Shown in pieces: positions 1-9,234 of a stretch of 64,000 nucleotides of DNA (position 1 is the stretch's first letter; every line of letters starts with the position of its first letter). The DNA comes from CAYXSX01 sp964467925. Its GTDB lineage: Bacteria; Pseudomonadota; Alphaproteobacteria; Micavibrionales; Micavibrionaceae. The notes under the pieces were generated by a model that ran no database searches, had not been told where the DNA came from, and saw nothing but the letters and a program-made list of their open reading frames with translations. The stretch spans positions 86,472-150,471 of the forward strand of contig CAYXSX010000004.1 in the NCBI GenBank assembly GCA_964467925.1. The letters are read 5' to 3'. A program made the translations under genes and the position numbers.

Positions 1-1
1 G

Positions 2-1036
2 AAGGAGCGCCATGTCTATAAACCGTTCCTTTATCCCTGGTGCTACGAGGCATGGCTGACACAGCAGCGCATCCACTGGCTGCCCGAGGAAGTGCCGCTG
101 GCCGAGGATGTGCGTGACTGGAAAAAGAACCTGACCCCGTCCGAAAAGAACCTGGTAACCCAGATTTTCCGTTTCTTCACCCAGTCCGACGTGGAGGTGA
201 ATAACTGCTATATGAAGCATTATTCCCAAGTCTTCGGCCCGGTAGAGGTGCAGATGATGCTCTCCGCCTTCTCGAATATCGAGACCGTGCATATCGCCGC
301 CTATTCCCACCTTCTTGATACGATCGGCATGCCCGAGCTGGAATACGAGGCCTTCCTGAAATACAAGGAAATGAAGGACAAGTTCGATTATATGCAGAAC
401 GCCTCCATGTCCTCGCGCCGCGATATCGCCAAAACAATGGCCATGTTCGGCGCGTTTACCGAAGGGCTGCAGCTTTTCGCCTCTTTCGCGATTTTGATGA
501 ACTTCCCGCGCTTTAACAAGATGAAGGGCATGGGCCAGATCGTGACATGGTCGGTACGTGATGAAACGCTCCACTGCCTGTCCATGATCAAGTTGTTTAA
601 CGCCTTTATCGCCGAAAACCGCGATATCTGGGATGACGATCTGAAACGTGAAATCACCGAATGCTGCGAAACCATTATCGGTTACGAAGACGCTTTCATC
701 GACCTTGCTTTTGAAATGGGCGAGATCGAGGGCCTGAAACCCGAAGAGGTCAAGCAATACATCCGCTATATCGGCGACCGCCGTTTGCAACAGCTTAATC
801 TGGATGCAGTATTCGGGATTGAGAAAAATCCGCTTCCCTGGATGGACGAAATGCTTAACGGCGCGGAACATACCAACTTCTTCGAAAACCGCTCTACGGA
901 GTATTCCAAGGCCTCTACGGGCGGTACATGGGAAGATGTTTTCTCCGAAGATATTTTTGCCGGCAATTACGGCAAGAAAATCGGCGGAACCGATAAGGGC
1001 GGGGAGCAGGTCTCCTCTTCCGAGGCCGCCGAATAG
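2..1036 (+). CDS. nrdB: Ribonucleoside-diphosphate reductase beta subunit (5' partial)
   Basis: The class Ia ribonucleotide reductase small subunit holds the di-iron centre and tyrosyl radical used by NrdA to make deoxyribonucleotides. The open frame already runs at base 2, so the start lies before the window. The helix read at 281-304 has Glu, then His three residues on and Tyr four further. This matches the spacing of E115, H118 and Y122 in E. coli NrdB. Further ligand motifs, EGLQLFASF and RDETLHCLSM, follow. The acidic and Ser-rich C-terminal tail fits the peptide that docks on NrdA. A strong bidirectional terminator follows. Confidence 0.95.
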   Translation, partial: KERHVYKPFLYPWCYEAWLTQQRIHWLPEEVPLAEDVRDWKKNLTPSEKNLVTQIFRFFTQSDVEVNNCYMKHYSQVFGPVEVQMMLSAFSNIETVHIAAYSHLLDTIGMPELEYEAFLKYKEMKDKFDYMQNASMSSRRDIAKTMAMFGAFTEGLQLFASFAILMNFPRFNKMKGMGQIVTWSVRDETLHCLSMIKLFNAFIAENRDIWDDDLKREITECCETIIGYEDAFIDLAFEMGEIEGLKPEEVKQYIRYIGDRRLQQLNLDAVFGIEKNPLPWMDEMLNGAEHTNFFENRSTEYSKASTGGTWEDVFSEDIFAGNYGKKIGGTDKGGEQVSSSEAAE

Positions 1037-1105
1037 AGTTAAAGGAACTTTCCACTACTGCGTAACCGGAGCTTCAACAGAAGACAGGGCTCCACAAAAA
1101 AAAGA

Positions 1106-1141
1106 AGCCGCCGAATTTTCTGCTTTCGGCGGCTTTTTTAT
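1106..1141. terminator. Bidirectional intrinsic terminator
   Basis: A perfect 10-bp stem (1106-1115 with 1125-1134) and 9-nt loop is followed by a T run on the plus strand. It is preceded by an A run, giving a T run on the minus strand. It lies between nrdB and the convergent prepilin gene, and probably ends both. Confidence 0.9.
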
Positions 1142-1162
1142 TGTTTCTATATTTATTACAGT

Positions 1163-2845
1163 TTATGGCGGAATAATACAGGAGTTAAGATATCTGCCGT
1201 GTCCGGGAGTCCCTGCATATCTCTGGCAATCCGAGTTTCCAGTAAAATCGGGGGGTGTTGACGTTCCCGCATGGAAACAGTTCAGATAAGGCCCGCCATC
1301 AAACACAACCCAAGTACTGCTGCCTGTAGGCGCCAGAGCGGTAGCTGCGTCCCCTCTACCCACAGCTCTAAGCGTCTGCGTTCTGCCGGCTTTAGAGGTA
1401 CAAGTCGCCTGGAAAGTCTGCCCTACAGGGAATACGGCACAGCCGGAACGGTCATAGTCCGACCACGTACCTTGGGATTGCTGCTGGATAGCGCCATTAA
1501 CGCACAACATTTCATTGGTGCGGGTACGGGTCATTTGACCGCGCAGCCCACCATCACAAGCAACCGACTCAGTTTCAGCCTGAGGGAATACCTCACCGTG
1601 GTAACGACCGGAACAATCTGCACCATTTATAGGCACAAAGGCACTGCCGTTACAATATTCAGGCATGTTGGTCACGGGATTAAAACGCATCTGACCGATT
1701 TTATCCGCGTTACATTCCTGACCGTCGGCGCAACCATAAGCTATATCCTGCCAGTTCATACCATTACAGCATTCCACAACATCCTTGGACCCGTCATTAT
1801 AACGGATGGAACCTGCAGATTGCGCGTTACAGTCATTGGACGTGTAGGCAATTTTGATTGCACCATCAACCTCCAGACGTTGCACCGGTACAGCAGACCC
1901 GATGCCAATATTGGCATTCGGGTTTTTGATTATAAGGTCTTTCCCAGAACCGTCAGTGGCCTGCCACCAGCCATCATCCTCTCCAAGAGAATGCACAGCC
2001 ATATCGTCGTAGGCACCCTCACCAAATACAGAAGCATAATTATGGGATTCGTCCCTAAAGGTCGCTTTGTATGTTGTCTGCCAAGCACAGTTTACAGAGT
2101 CGCCGTCACCCGGATTTGTGGTGGTGCGGCAAGCAGTGCCGTTAGGCACACCTTGGCTGGTATAGCTACCCGCCCCGTCAGCACCATGGCTGACAATCAT
2201 GAAGTCAGTATACGCCGTTTTGGTGGTTACGGCATGAGTAACAGGATCTTCCTCTTTATATTCGCGCACTACAGCCGCCGGATCGAGATTAGGGCGCAAT
2301 AACTGATCGTCGTCAGGGCCCGTCAGACCAAGGGTTACTGCATAGGTAAGACGGTTGCCGAATTCATCCAGCATCAAATCGTTACTAATATTCAAAGTAT
2401 TAGTCGGAACGGCGCCAATCAATACGAGGCCTCTATCGCTTTCCGCCACAAATACGCCTCCCAGATCATCGCCGGGGCTTAAAGAACCGTAAGCGGCAGG
2501 TGACGGACAAAGCTCCACGCCAAAACCTGTCGCACCTGGGGCAGCCGTAAGCGATGCAGGACACGGATAGCGGACAGCATCATCCGGAACGCTTGGGTCA
2601 CCACTGGGAGGTTCGTCCATAACGAATTTGGAAAGCCCGTTTCTGATATCGTCAAAACGTACCTGCATATCCTCGATACGTTTTTGCTTCATATAAATCG
2701 CGGCGCCGGAAAAAAACGCCCCCATGATGACGCCTACGATCACCAGAACCGCCATTAATTCGATAAGAGTAAAACCGCGGTTATCGCTGCTGAGTTTTTT
2801 CTCGCATGCTTTAAACGCACTATTAAATTTAGAATAAATAGACAT
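1163..2845 (-). CDS. Large type IV prepilin-like fibre protein, paralogue 1
   Basis: A 560-residue secreted protein with a class III (prepilin peptidase) signal. A 24-residue charged leader ends in Gly24, then FTLIE with Glu at +5 and a hydrophobic helix (residues 25-48). Pilins and pseudopilins are usually 130-250 residues, so this is very long. After the helix come RYPCPA, a MLDEFGNRLTYAVT block, SHGADGAGSY, a NIGIGSAVP...LEVDGAIK stretch like those of tail-fibre and adhesin proteins, and a Cys-rich C-terminal half. The start at 2845 is preferred over the ATG at 2878 because the paralogue begins with the same MSIYS sequence behind a similar G-rich ribosome site. Its surface role is inferred. 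Confidence 0.8.
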   Translation of the reverse strand: MSIYSKFNSAFKACEKKLSSDNRGFTLIELMAVLVIVGVIMGAFFSGAAIYMKQKRIEDMQVRFDDIRNGLSKFVMDEPPSGDPSVPDDAVRYPCPASLTAAPGATGFGVELCPSPAAYGSLSPGDDLGGVFVAESDRGLVLIGAVPTNTLNISNDLMLDEFGNRLTYAVTLGLTGPDDDQLLRPNLDPAAVVREYKEEDPVTHAVTTKTAYTDFMIVSHGADGAGSYTSQGVPNGTACRTTTNPGDGDSVNCAWQTTYKATFRDESHNYASVFGEGAYDDMAVHSLGEDDGWWQATDGSGKDLIIKNPNANIGIGSAVPVQRLEVDGAIKIAYTSNDCNAQSAGSIRYNDGSKDVVECCNGMNWQDIAYGCADGQECNADKIGQMRFNPVTNMPEYCNGSAFVPINGADCSGRYHGEVFPQAETESVACDGGLRGQMTRTRTNEMLCVNGAIQQQSQGTWSDYDRSGCAVFPVGQTFQATCTSKAGRTQTLRAVGRGDAATALAPTGSSTWVVFDGGPYLNCFHAGTSTPPDFTGNSDCQRYAGTPGHGRYLNSCIIPP

Positions 2846-2924
2846 GATGGGCCCCTTTTTGTAACAAAAATTTCTCAAATCAAGTTATATTCAGCATATA
2901 TAAATTTCACGAATCTCTTCTTCA

Positions 2925-4607
2925 TTAATGGAAGGTACAAGACGCCAAGTCTCTGCCGATACCCGTCAGGTTTGCATATTTTATACACCCTTCCGCATTA
3001 AAGAAGTCTAGGTGGCCGGTGGAGCCGTTCCAATAACGGTCTCTTTCGGTAAAACAGTTCAGATAAGGACCGTTTTCATACACTACCCATACTCCATTGC
3101 CGGAAGGAGCCGTGCCTACAGCCGCTTCACCGGCACCTGTCGCAGATATGGTCTGCGTTCTGCCGTGCTTGGAAGTACAAGTCACTGAGAAAGGCTGTCC
3201 TACCGGGAACACAGCACACGCGGAGCGATCATAATCAGACCATTGGCCTTCCTCATGCAGCACAGTGCTACTGTTATTGCAAAGCATTTTATTAATACGG
3301 TTACGGGTCATCTGACCCCGCAAGCCACCATCACATTCCGCTGTCTCTGTTTCAGGCTGGTCATAGATTTCACCGTGATAATGCTCGCCACAATCCGCAC
3401 CAAAGGTTGGTACGAACAGGCGACCGTTACAATATTCCGGCACGCCGGTTTCGGTATTGAAACGCATCTGACCCGTTTTATCGGGTGTGCAATCCCCGCT
3501 GGCACAGCCATAGGCAATGTCCTGCCAGGCAAAGCCGTTACAGCATTCCACAACGTCTTTAGAACCGTCGTTATAGCGGATGGAACCCACACGATCGGCA
3601 TCACACTGATCACTTGCTGAGTTAGCAACCTTGATGGCACCGCCAATGTCCAGACGTTGCACAGGCGTAGTTACGTTTGGTCCGATGCCTATATTGGCCG
3701 GGTTTCTGTTCACAATGTCGCTGCCCGCACCGCCGGTAGCCTGCCACCAGCCATCGTTCTCGCCAAGCGAATGCACCGCCATATCGTCATAGGCATCATC
3801 GCCGAATATAGAGGCAAAATTATTGGCTTCATCACGGAAAGTCGCACTAAATGTTGTCTGCCAGGAGCAGTTTAAAGAATCGCCGTCACCGGGATTTGTG
3901 GTAGTACGGCAAGCAGTACCGTTGGGAACTCCCTGTGCGGTATAGCTCCCTGCTCCGTCAGCGCCATGGCTGACAATTATAAACTCTGTATTTGCGGTTT
4001 TGGTAACCACCGTACCTGATACAGGATCAGTTTCCTTATATTCGCGAATGACCGCAGGCGGATCGAGATTAGGCAAAAGCAACTGATCGTCGTTAGGCCC
4101 TGTCAGGCCAAGGGTAACGGCATAAGTAAGACGGTTACCATATTCGTCGATCATCAGATCGTTACTGATATCAAGCGTGTTTGTCGGGATAGCACCGATC
4201 AGAACTAGACCACCATCCGCGCCTTGCACGACAAATACGCCGCCCAAATCGTCGCCGGGACTTAAAGAGGCATAGTTGGAGGGGCAGAGTTCCTCACCAA
4301 AACCTGTCATCCCCGGAGCCGCAGTCAGCGGGGCAGGACACGGATAGCGAACGAAATCACTATTATCTGCCGGGTCGTCCTTAATGAAATTGGAAAGACC
4401 AACGCGGATGTCATCAAAACGCCCCTGCATATCTTCAATACGTTTTTGTTTCATATAAATTGCAGCGCCCGAGAAAAAGGCACCCATCATCACGCCTACA
4501 ATCACCAGAACCGCCATTAATTCGATCAGGGTAAATCCACGATTATCGCACGTGAATTTGTTCCCGCATGCTTTGAAAGCATTAATAAATCTAGAATAAA
4601 TAGACAT
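2925..4607 (-). CDS. Large type IV prepilin-like fibre protein, paralogue 2
   Basis: A tandem paralogue of the gene 79 bp downstream, also 560 residues from the matching MSIYS start. It has the same 24-residue leader, Gly24/Phe25 cleavage site, Glu at +5 and hydrophobic helix. The central blocks are near-identical (FGNRLTYAVTLGLTGP, SHGADGAGSYTAQGVP). The GIG...LDIGGAIKV stretch is also shared. The C-terminal Cys-rich region diverges most, as expected if it is the exposed tip. The two probably form one transcription unit read leftward from near 4650. No pilus assembly ATPase or prepilin peptidase lies in the window, so the export machinery must be elsewhere. Confidence 0.8.
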   Translation of the reverse strand: MSIYSRFINAFKACGNKFTCDNRGFTLIELMAVLVIVGVMMGAFFSGAAIYMKQKRIEDMQGRFDDIRVGLSNFIKDDPADNSDFVRYPCPAPLTAAPGMTGFGEELCPSNYASLSPGDDLGGVFVVQGADGGLVLIGAIPTNTLDISNDLMIDEYGNRLTYAVTLGLTGPNDDQLLLPNLDPPAVIREYKETDPVSGTVVTKTANTEFIIVSHGADGAGSYTAQGVPNGTACRTTTNPGDGDSLNCSWQTTFSATFRDEANNFASIFGDDAYDDMAVHSLGENDGWWQATGGAGSDIVNRNPANIGIGPNVTTPVQRLDIGGAIKVANSASDQCDADRVGSIRYNDGSKDVVECCNGFAWQDIAYGCASGDCTPDKTGQMRFNTETGVPEYCNGRLFVPTFGADCGEHYHGEIYDQPETETAECDGGLRGQMTRNRINKMLCNNSSTVLHEEGQWSDYDRSACAVFPVGQPFSVTCTSKHGRTQTISATGAGEAAVGTAPSGNGVWVVYENGPYLNCFTERDRYWNGSTGHLDFFNAEGCIKYANLTGIGRDLASCTFH

Positions 4608-4786
4608 GATTGGGCCCCGTTTCCTTGTGCTGCAACTTTGCAAAAATACATAAAATTCTAATTACATTTTAGCATTAAAAGGATGAACATAATATTAATA
4701 AATCCTTACTTCACAACCAATCAAAAAAAGCAAAAACTTTTTATATCTTATCCCTAACTTAGCTATAATTTATTTTCAATGCTGAC

Positions 4787-4816
4787 TTGACGCAAACGCA
4801 TATCTTATCTTACAAA
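4787..4816 (+). promoter_or_regulatory. Candidate sigma-70 promoter of amtB
   Basis: TTGACG (4787-4792) is separated by 18 bp from TACAAA (4811-4816), about 50 bp before the amtB start. The surrounding 4608-4866 gap is AT-rich, and a TATAAT lies at 4764-4769 without a good -35. No clear NtrC or sigma-54 site was recognised by eye. Confidence 0.35.
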
Positions 4817-4866
4817 AAGAAATAAAGCATTTTCCTGCTTCAACCCGTTTACCAAGGTCTAAATAC

Positions 4867-6267
4867 ATGAAATATTTTGTTTCTCTCCTCGTGATCGCCG
4901 TGTTTCTTTTCCCGGCAAGCGCCCATGCCGCACCATTCGATAGTGGCGATACAGCGTGGATGTTGGTTTCTTCCCTGCTGGTTCTGATGATGACGGTGCC
5001 GGGGCTGGCGCTATTTTATGGCGGCCTTGTGAAACGGGATAACGTGCTTTCCGCCCTGACGCAAAGCTTGGGCGTTGCGATCATGGTCAGCGTGATTTGG
5101 CCGATCATCGGCTATTCCCTCGCTTTTACGACGGGAAGCAGCTTTGTCGGCGGAATGGACCAGTTCATGCTGGAAACCCTTACTCCCGATTCGGCGGTAG
5201 GCACGATCCCCGAAAGCGTGTTCATCATCTTCCAGCTCACATTTGCCATTATCACCATGGCACTGATGGTCGGCGCGGTGGCCGACCGTATTAAATTCAC
5301 CTCTTTGCTCGTTATTACCCCGCTCTGGATCATCCTTGTCTACGCGCCTATCGCCCACTGGGTCTGGGGCCCGGGCGGCTTTATCGGCGGTGTAGGGCTG
5401 GAGGATTACGACGGTTTCCTCGGTTACGGCGAGGCGCTCGATTTCGCGGGCGGAACGGTTGTGCATATCAATTCCGGTGTGGCCGGGCTGGTCGCCGCGG
5501 TAGTATTGGGCCGGGGCATGAAAACCCGGCATGACGCCTCCACCTCCACCAATTTGATCTTGAGCGTGATCGGAACGGGCATGCTCTGGGTAGGCTGGTT
5601 CGGCTTTAACGCTGGCTCCGCTCTGTCCGCCGGGGGCTCTGCCGGGTTTGCCATGCTGGTAACCAATTCTGCTGCCGGAGCGGCCGCCGCCACATGGATG
5701 GCACTGGAGCATTTCCTGAAAGGAAAAATCAGCGTACAGGGCACGCTATCGGGTGTTGTCGCCGGGCTTGTCGCCATCACCCCCGCCGCCGGATTTGTCG
5801 ATTTTTCCGGCTCTCTTATCATAGGCCTGTCGGCGGGTATTATCTGCTACTTTGCCGTGGCTTACCTCAAAACGCTTTTGAAATATGACGATGCGCTGGA
5901 TGTTTTCGGCCTGCACGGTATTGGCGGTATCGTCGGTGCGGTGCTGGTCGGCGTGCTGGCCAATCCCGATATCGGCAGTGCGGCGGGCTTGCTGCATGGT
6001 AACGACAAGCAACTCTGGGCGCAAATTCTCTCCGTGCTCGTCACCGGCCTATATTCCGGCGTGGCAACGTTTATCCTGCTACATATCGTCAAGGCCGTAA
6101 TGGGCCTGCGCGTTGATCCGCACGTGGAATATTGGGGCCTCGACCTTGCCCACCATGGTGAGACGATCGTCGAATATCTCGAAGGCCTGCCGAAAACCAT
6201 TCCAGCTAACCCCTATAAAGAAGGCAAGAAAAAGCTTTCCAGACCCAAAGCCAAAAAGAAGAGCTGA
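4867..6267 (+). CDS. amtB: Ammonium transporter
   Basis: A 466-residue Amt/MEP/Rh channel that moves ammonium across the inner membrane. A cleavable signal sequence (about residues 1-21, ending AHA) is followed by the usual eleven-helix body starting DTAWMLVSSLLVLMMTVPG. The twin pore histidines are visible as His200 (GTVVHINSG) and His350 (FGLHGIGG), and the Amt signature DFAGGTVVHINSG is intact. The C-terminal tail is Lys-rich (KKLSRPKAKKKS). The partner PII gene glnK is not next to it, unlike in most proteobacteria. An AAGG ribosome site precedes the ATG. Confidence 0.96.
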   Translation: MKYFVSLLVIAVFLFPASAHAAPFDSGDTAWMLVSSLLVLMMTVPGLALFYGGLVKRDNVLSALTQSLGVAIMVSVIWPIIGYSLAFTTGSSFVGGMDQFMLETLTPDSAVGTIPESVFIIFQLTFAIITMALMVGAVADRIKFTSLLVITPLWIILVYAPIAHWVWGPGGFIGGVGLEDYDGFLGYGEALDFAGGTVVHINSGVAGLVAAVVLGRGMKTRHDASTSTNLILSVIGTGMLWVGWFGFNAGSALSAGGSAGFAMLVTNSAAGAAAATWMALEHFLKGKISVQGTLSGVVAGLVAITPAAGFVDFSGSLIIGLSAGIICYFAVAYLKTLLKYDDALDVFGLHGIGGIVGAVLVGVLANPDIGSAAGLLHGNDKQLWAQILSVLVTGLYSGVATFILLHIVKAVMGLRVDPHVEYWGLDLAHHGETIVEYLEGLPKTIPANPYKEGKKKLSRPKAKKKS

Positions 6268-6280
6268 CCGCGCATAATAA

Positions 6281-6799
6281 TTAAGAACGTTCGTAACCTT
6301 GCAACTGCACAGTAAAAAGAACGCGGGCTTTATCCGCCTGAATATCTTGTGACGCTTCAATCATGGGCAGAAGCTTTGCCCAGGCTTCAAAGAAAAAGCA
6401 TTCCGCAAAATCCTGGTACGAAGGATGATGCCCCCCTTCTTCCAGAAAGCAAGAAGGATCGGAACCGATCTTATCCGCATTACGTGCCAGCCAGGATTGA
6501 ATCAGCCGCTTTCGTACTTTTTTTACTGCGCGCTCGATACTGGCATTTAGAGAACTATCTTCCTTCCAAACGGGAGAATTTTTTTCGGTTCGCGGATATA
6601 AGAACAATAAATTGGCGATAAGCATGACCCCTTCCACATAGATACTATCTCGAGGCGACTTTCCCGTTTTCTCAGGCACACAATACTCGTCATATACTTT
6701 TCCGGCGCGTGTCAGCTCAAGAAGACCACTAATATCTTCCCATTTTGCCACTTCGGCAAAAAGCTCCTGAAGAGAAATATCCTTTGTTTTAATTGACAT
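6281..6799 (-). CDS. Hypothetical protein, 172 aa
   Basis: Not recognised. The protein is mixed charged and aromatic, with no signal peptide and no clear membrane segment. It has a basic helix in the middle (AVKKVRKRLIQSWLAR) and a Phe-rich stretch (ECFFFEAWAKLL). It lies convergent to amtB with a 13-bp gap. No good ribosome site precedes the ATG at 6799. Its AT content is higher than that of the neighbours, so recent acquisition is possible. Confidence 0.55.
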   Translation of the reverse strand: MSIKTKDISLQELFAEVAKWEDISGLLELTRAGKVYDEYCVPEKTGKSPRDSIYVEGVMLIANLLFLYPRTEKNSPVWKEDSSLNASIERAVKKVRKRLIQSWLARNADKIGSDPSCFLEEGGHHPSYQDFAECFFFEAWAKLLPMIEASQDIQADKARVLFTVQLQGYERS

Positions 6800-6861
6800 A
6801 GCACGGACATTAGCTGCACAAGCTTAATTATGCAAGGAAATGAAATAGACCGCCGCCGTGT

Positions 6862-8073
6862 TTAAACGTCGGTATTGGCGGAAACCTGGAATCCGCTGTC
6901 AGTGAGTTTCTTCACGATATCCTGCACATGGAAACGGTCACGCGCCTCAATCACCACATCCAGCTCGGCGCGCTTGAGGGATACGGACTGCATCATGCGC
7001 TGGTGAATAACCTCGATCACGTTGGCTCCGGCTTCGCCGATAATGCGCGATATGTCGGAAAGCTGGCCCGGCGTGTCGTTAATCTCAAACCGCAGGCGCG
7101 TGATGCGCCCGTCGCGCACAAGTCCGCGCAGGATCAGGGTAGAAAGCAAACGTGAATCGATATTCCCGCCGCAGACAACCAGCGCGGTTTTCTTGCCCTT
7201 GAAGTAATCGAGATTCTTTTTGATCACGGCCAAGCCGGCTCCGGCAGCACCCTCGGCCACCAGCTTTTCCTGCGACAGCAAATCGAAAACCGCCTGTTCG
7301 ATTTCCGGCTCGGATGCAGCCTCCATGCGATCCACAAGCTTTTCGATAGCCGCCAGATTACGCGGCGCGGGCGATTTCACAGCGATCCCTTCGGCCAGTG
7401 TCGTACCGCCCTCGGGTCCGTCGCGCCCTTCCTGGTGCGCCAGAACGGCATCATAATATTCGGCCTGCGCGCCGATGACCTCGATCTCCGGTTTCATACC
7501 CTTAACGGCTGTCGCCACCCCGGCGATCAAACCGCCGCCGCCCACAGGAACCACTACAACATCAATATCGGGCCGATCCTCAAGTATCTCAAGGCCCAGC
7601 GTGCCCTGCCCCGCCACGATATGATCATCGTCAAAGGGGTGAATAAAGGTCAGGTTCTGCTCCTTGGCAAGACGCATGGTTTCGCCCACCGATTCATCGA
7701 ACTGCTTGCCGTAAAGAACCACCTTTGCCCCGAAATCCTCGGTGCGCTGGATTTTGTTAAACGGCGTGCCGTGCGGCATGACGATGGTGGCCGGAATGCC
7801 GAGCGCCTGCGCGTGGTAGGCCACGCCTTGCGCATGGTTGCCCGCGCTGCAGGCGATGACACCGTTTTTGCGCTGCTCTTCGCTCAGAGTCAAAAGCTTG
7901 TTGAGCGCGCCGCGCGCCTTAAACGCGTTGGTATGCTGCAAATTCTCCAGCTTCAGATAAAGGTCGATGCCCCAATGCACGGATATGCGCGGCGCACGTA
8001 CCAGCGGCGTGCGCAGCGTCCGGCTTTTGATGGCCTGCTGGGCGGCCTTAACATCCTCGAAAGTGACGGTCAT
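6862..8073 (-). CDS. ilvA: Threonine ammonia-lyase with C-terminal ACT domain
   Basis: A PLP enzyme that deaminates threonine to 2-oxobutanoate, the first step towards isoleucine. The fold-type II domain covers about residues 1-310, with the Schiff-base lysine Lys52 in TNAFKARGA and the phosphate-binding loop VPVGGGGLIAG. A single ACT-like domain (about residues 325-403) follows. This short one-ACT form is the type found in many alphaproteobacteria and is sometimes annotated as catabolic or bifunctional serine/threonine dehydratase. The start at 8073 (MTVTFEDV) is chosen because GGAG lies just upstream and the extra 22 residues of the longer frame look non-coding. Confidence 0.9.
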   Translation of the reverse strand: MTVTFEDVKAAQQAIKSRTLRTPLVRAPRISVHWGIDLYLKLENLQHTNAFKARGALNKLLTLSEEQRKNGVIACSAGNHAQGVAYHAQALGIPATIVMPHGTPFNKIQRTEDFGAKVVLYGKQFDESVGETMRLAKEQNLTFIHPFDDDHIVAGQGTLGLEILEDRPDIDVVVVPVGGGGLIAGVATAVKGMKPEIEVIGAQAEYYDAVLAHQEGRDGPEGGTTLAEGIAVKSPAPRNLAAIEKLVDRMEAASEPEIEQAVFDLLSQEKLVAEGAAGAGLAVIKKNLDYFKGKKTALVVCGGNIDSRLLSTLILRGLVRDGRITRLRFEINDTPGQLSDISRIIGEAGANVIEVIHQRMMQSVSLKRAELDVVIEARDRFHVQDIVKKLTDSGFQVSANTDV

Positions 8074-8371
8074 GTAACCAGTGCTCCAAGTCCTTGAAAG
8101 ACCGCACACTATCCACAAAATGCGGGAAAAGCAATTCATAACCCTAAAAAACGTGCATCAGCCCGAATCATCTGTTATGCTTGTTTTAACTGGTCACAAA
8201 AGGATCTGTTCTTGATCTTTCATTTTGATGCACACCACATAATTCCCCCTTCCGGCGCTTTTAGATCATCTCGCCGCATAAAATTCCTGCACTCTCCAGC
8301 TTCTGTTCGACCTTCTCCTCCCTATTACGTCTGTGTTCTCCCTCCAACCTTCCAGAAAGGAACGCTAACCC
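8074..8371. other. Divergent intergenic region between ilvA and phoH
   Basis: A 298-bp gap between two divergent genes. It must hold both promoters. I see no well-spaced consensus pair, no palindromic repeat and no small gene I would defend. AAAGGA lies 9 bp before the phoH start. Confidence 0.5.
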
Positions 8372-9133
8372 ATGTCTAAAAAAAGCCGCAAACTTCGTCA
8401 AAACGGTAAAGTTTCCCACGACCACAATGTGGTCCACCCGGTCGCGTTCGAGGGGCATGAAGGCGGCTGGCATCCGCTGGATGAACAGATTGACGGGCAG
8501 CGCGACCAGAAATACCGCAAGAACATCAAACCGCGCTCCGAAGGGCAGGCCGCATTAATGGAAGCCATCAAGGAGCACTCCTTAACGCTGGCCGTCGGCC
8601 CGGCGGGAACAGGCAAAACCTACCTTGCCATTGCCAGCGCGGTCGAAGCGCTGGAGGCCGGTCGGATAGAACGCATCATCCTCTCCCGCCCGGCCATGGA
8701 GGCAGGCGAGTCCATCGGTTTCCTTCCCGGCGATCTGGAAGAAAAAATGGCCCCCTACCTGCGCCCGTTATTCGATTGCCTCGGCGACCGTCTGGGTGGC
8801 AAGAAAGTGCGCCAGTTCATTGAAGACGGTACGATCGAAATCGCGCCTATAGGCTTCATGCGCGGGCGCACACTCAATAATTCCTTCGTGGTGATCGACG
8901 AGGCGCAGAACTGCACCTACGCGCAGCTTAAGATGATCCTGTCGCGTTTGGGGTGGCACTCCACCATGGTAATTACCGGCGACCCGGCGCAAAGCGATTT
9001 GCTGGAGGGCATATCGGGCCTGCGCGAAATCTCCGCCAAACTGGAGGACATCGAAGGCATCGCCGTGGTTCGCCTTTCCGGCGAAGATATCGTTCGCCAC
9101 CCGCTGGTGGCGAAAATGCTCGGCTCTTTATAA
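8372..9133 (+). CDS. PhoH family ATPase
   Basis: A 253-residue PhoH-type P-loop NTPase. The Walker A motif is GPAGTGKT at residues 76-83, the Walker B motif is FVVIDEAQ at 172-179, and the sensor-like TGDPAQSD follows. The first 65 residues are basic and probably flexible. This short form lacks the PIN and KH domains of some relatives. PhoH proteins have been linked to phosphate starvation and RNA metabolism, but the exact role here is unknown. The gene is monocistronic and ends at a clear terminator. Confidence 0.9.
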   Translation: MSKKSRKLRQNGKVSHDHNVVHPVAFEGHEGGWHPLDEQIDGQRDQKYRKNIKPRSEGQAALMEAIKEHSLTLAVGPAGTGKTYLAIASAVEALEAGRIERIILSRPAMEAGESIGFLPGDLEEKMAPYLRPLFDCLGDRLGGKKVRQFIEDGTIEIAPIGFMRGRTLNNSFVVIDEAQNCTYAQLKMILSRLGWHSTMVITGDPAQSDLLEGISGLREISAKLEDIEGIAVVRLSGEDIVRHPLVAKMLGSL

Positions 9134-9199
9134 GGGCTGCTTAAAGTTTAACGCTCGGAAAAGAACCCCGACTTGAGCTTGTTTAGCTCGAACCGAGTG

Positions 9200-9234
9200 G
9201 GCCGGATGATTAGCTGGATCGTCCGGCCTTTTTT
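9200..9234 (+). terminator. Intrinsic terminator of phoH
   Basis: Stem 9200-9210 with 9218-9228 (GGCCGGA/TCCGGCC plus four further pairs, one G-U), 7-nt loop, then six T. It overlaps the last codons of the convergent methyltransferase gene. Confidence 0.8.

Noticed and set aside
1271..2302. 343-codon open frame on the plus strand opposite the first prepilin gene
   Set aside because: The minus-strand frame has a clear prepilin leader, conserved paralogue and ribosome site. The plus-strand frame lacks recognisable motifs.
5011..5712. 233-codon antisense frame in amtB
   Set aside because: It lies inside a strongly conserved transporter, with low-complexity composition expected from GC-rich third positions.
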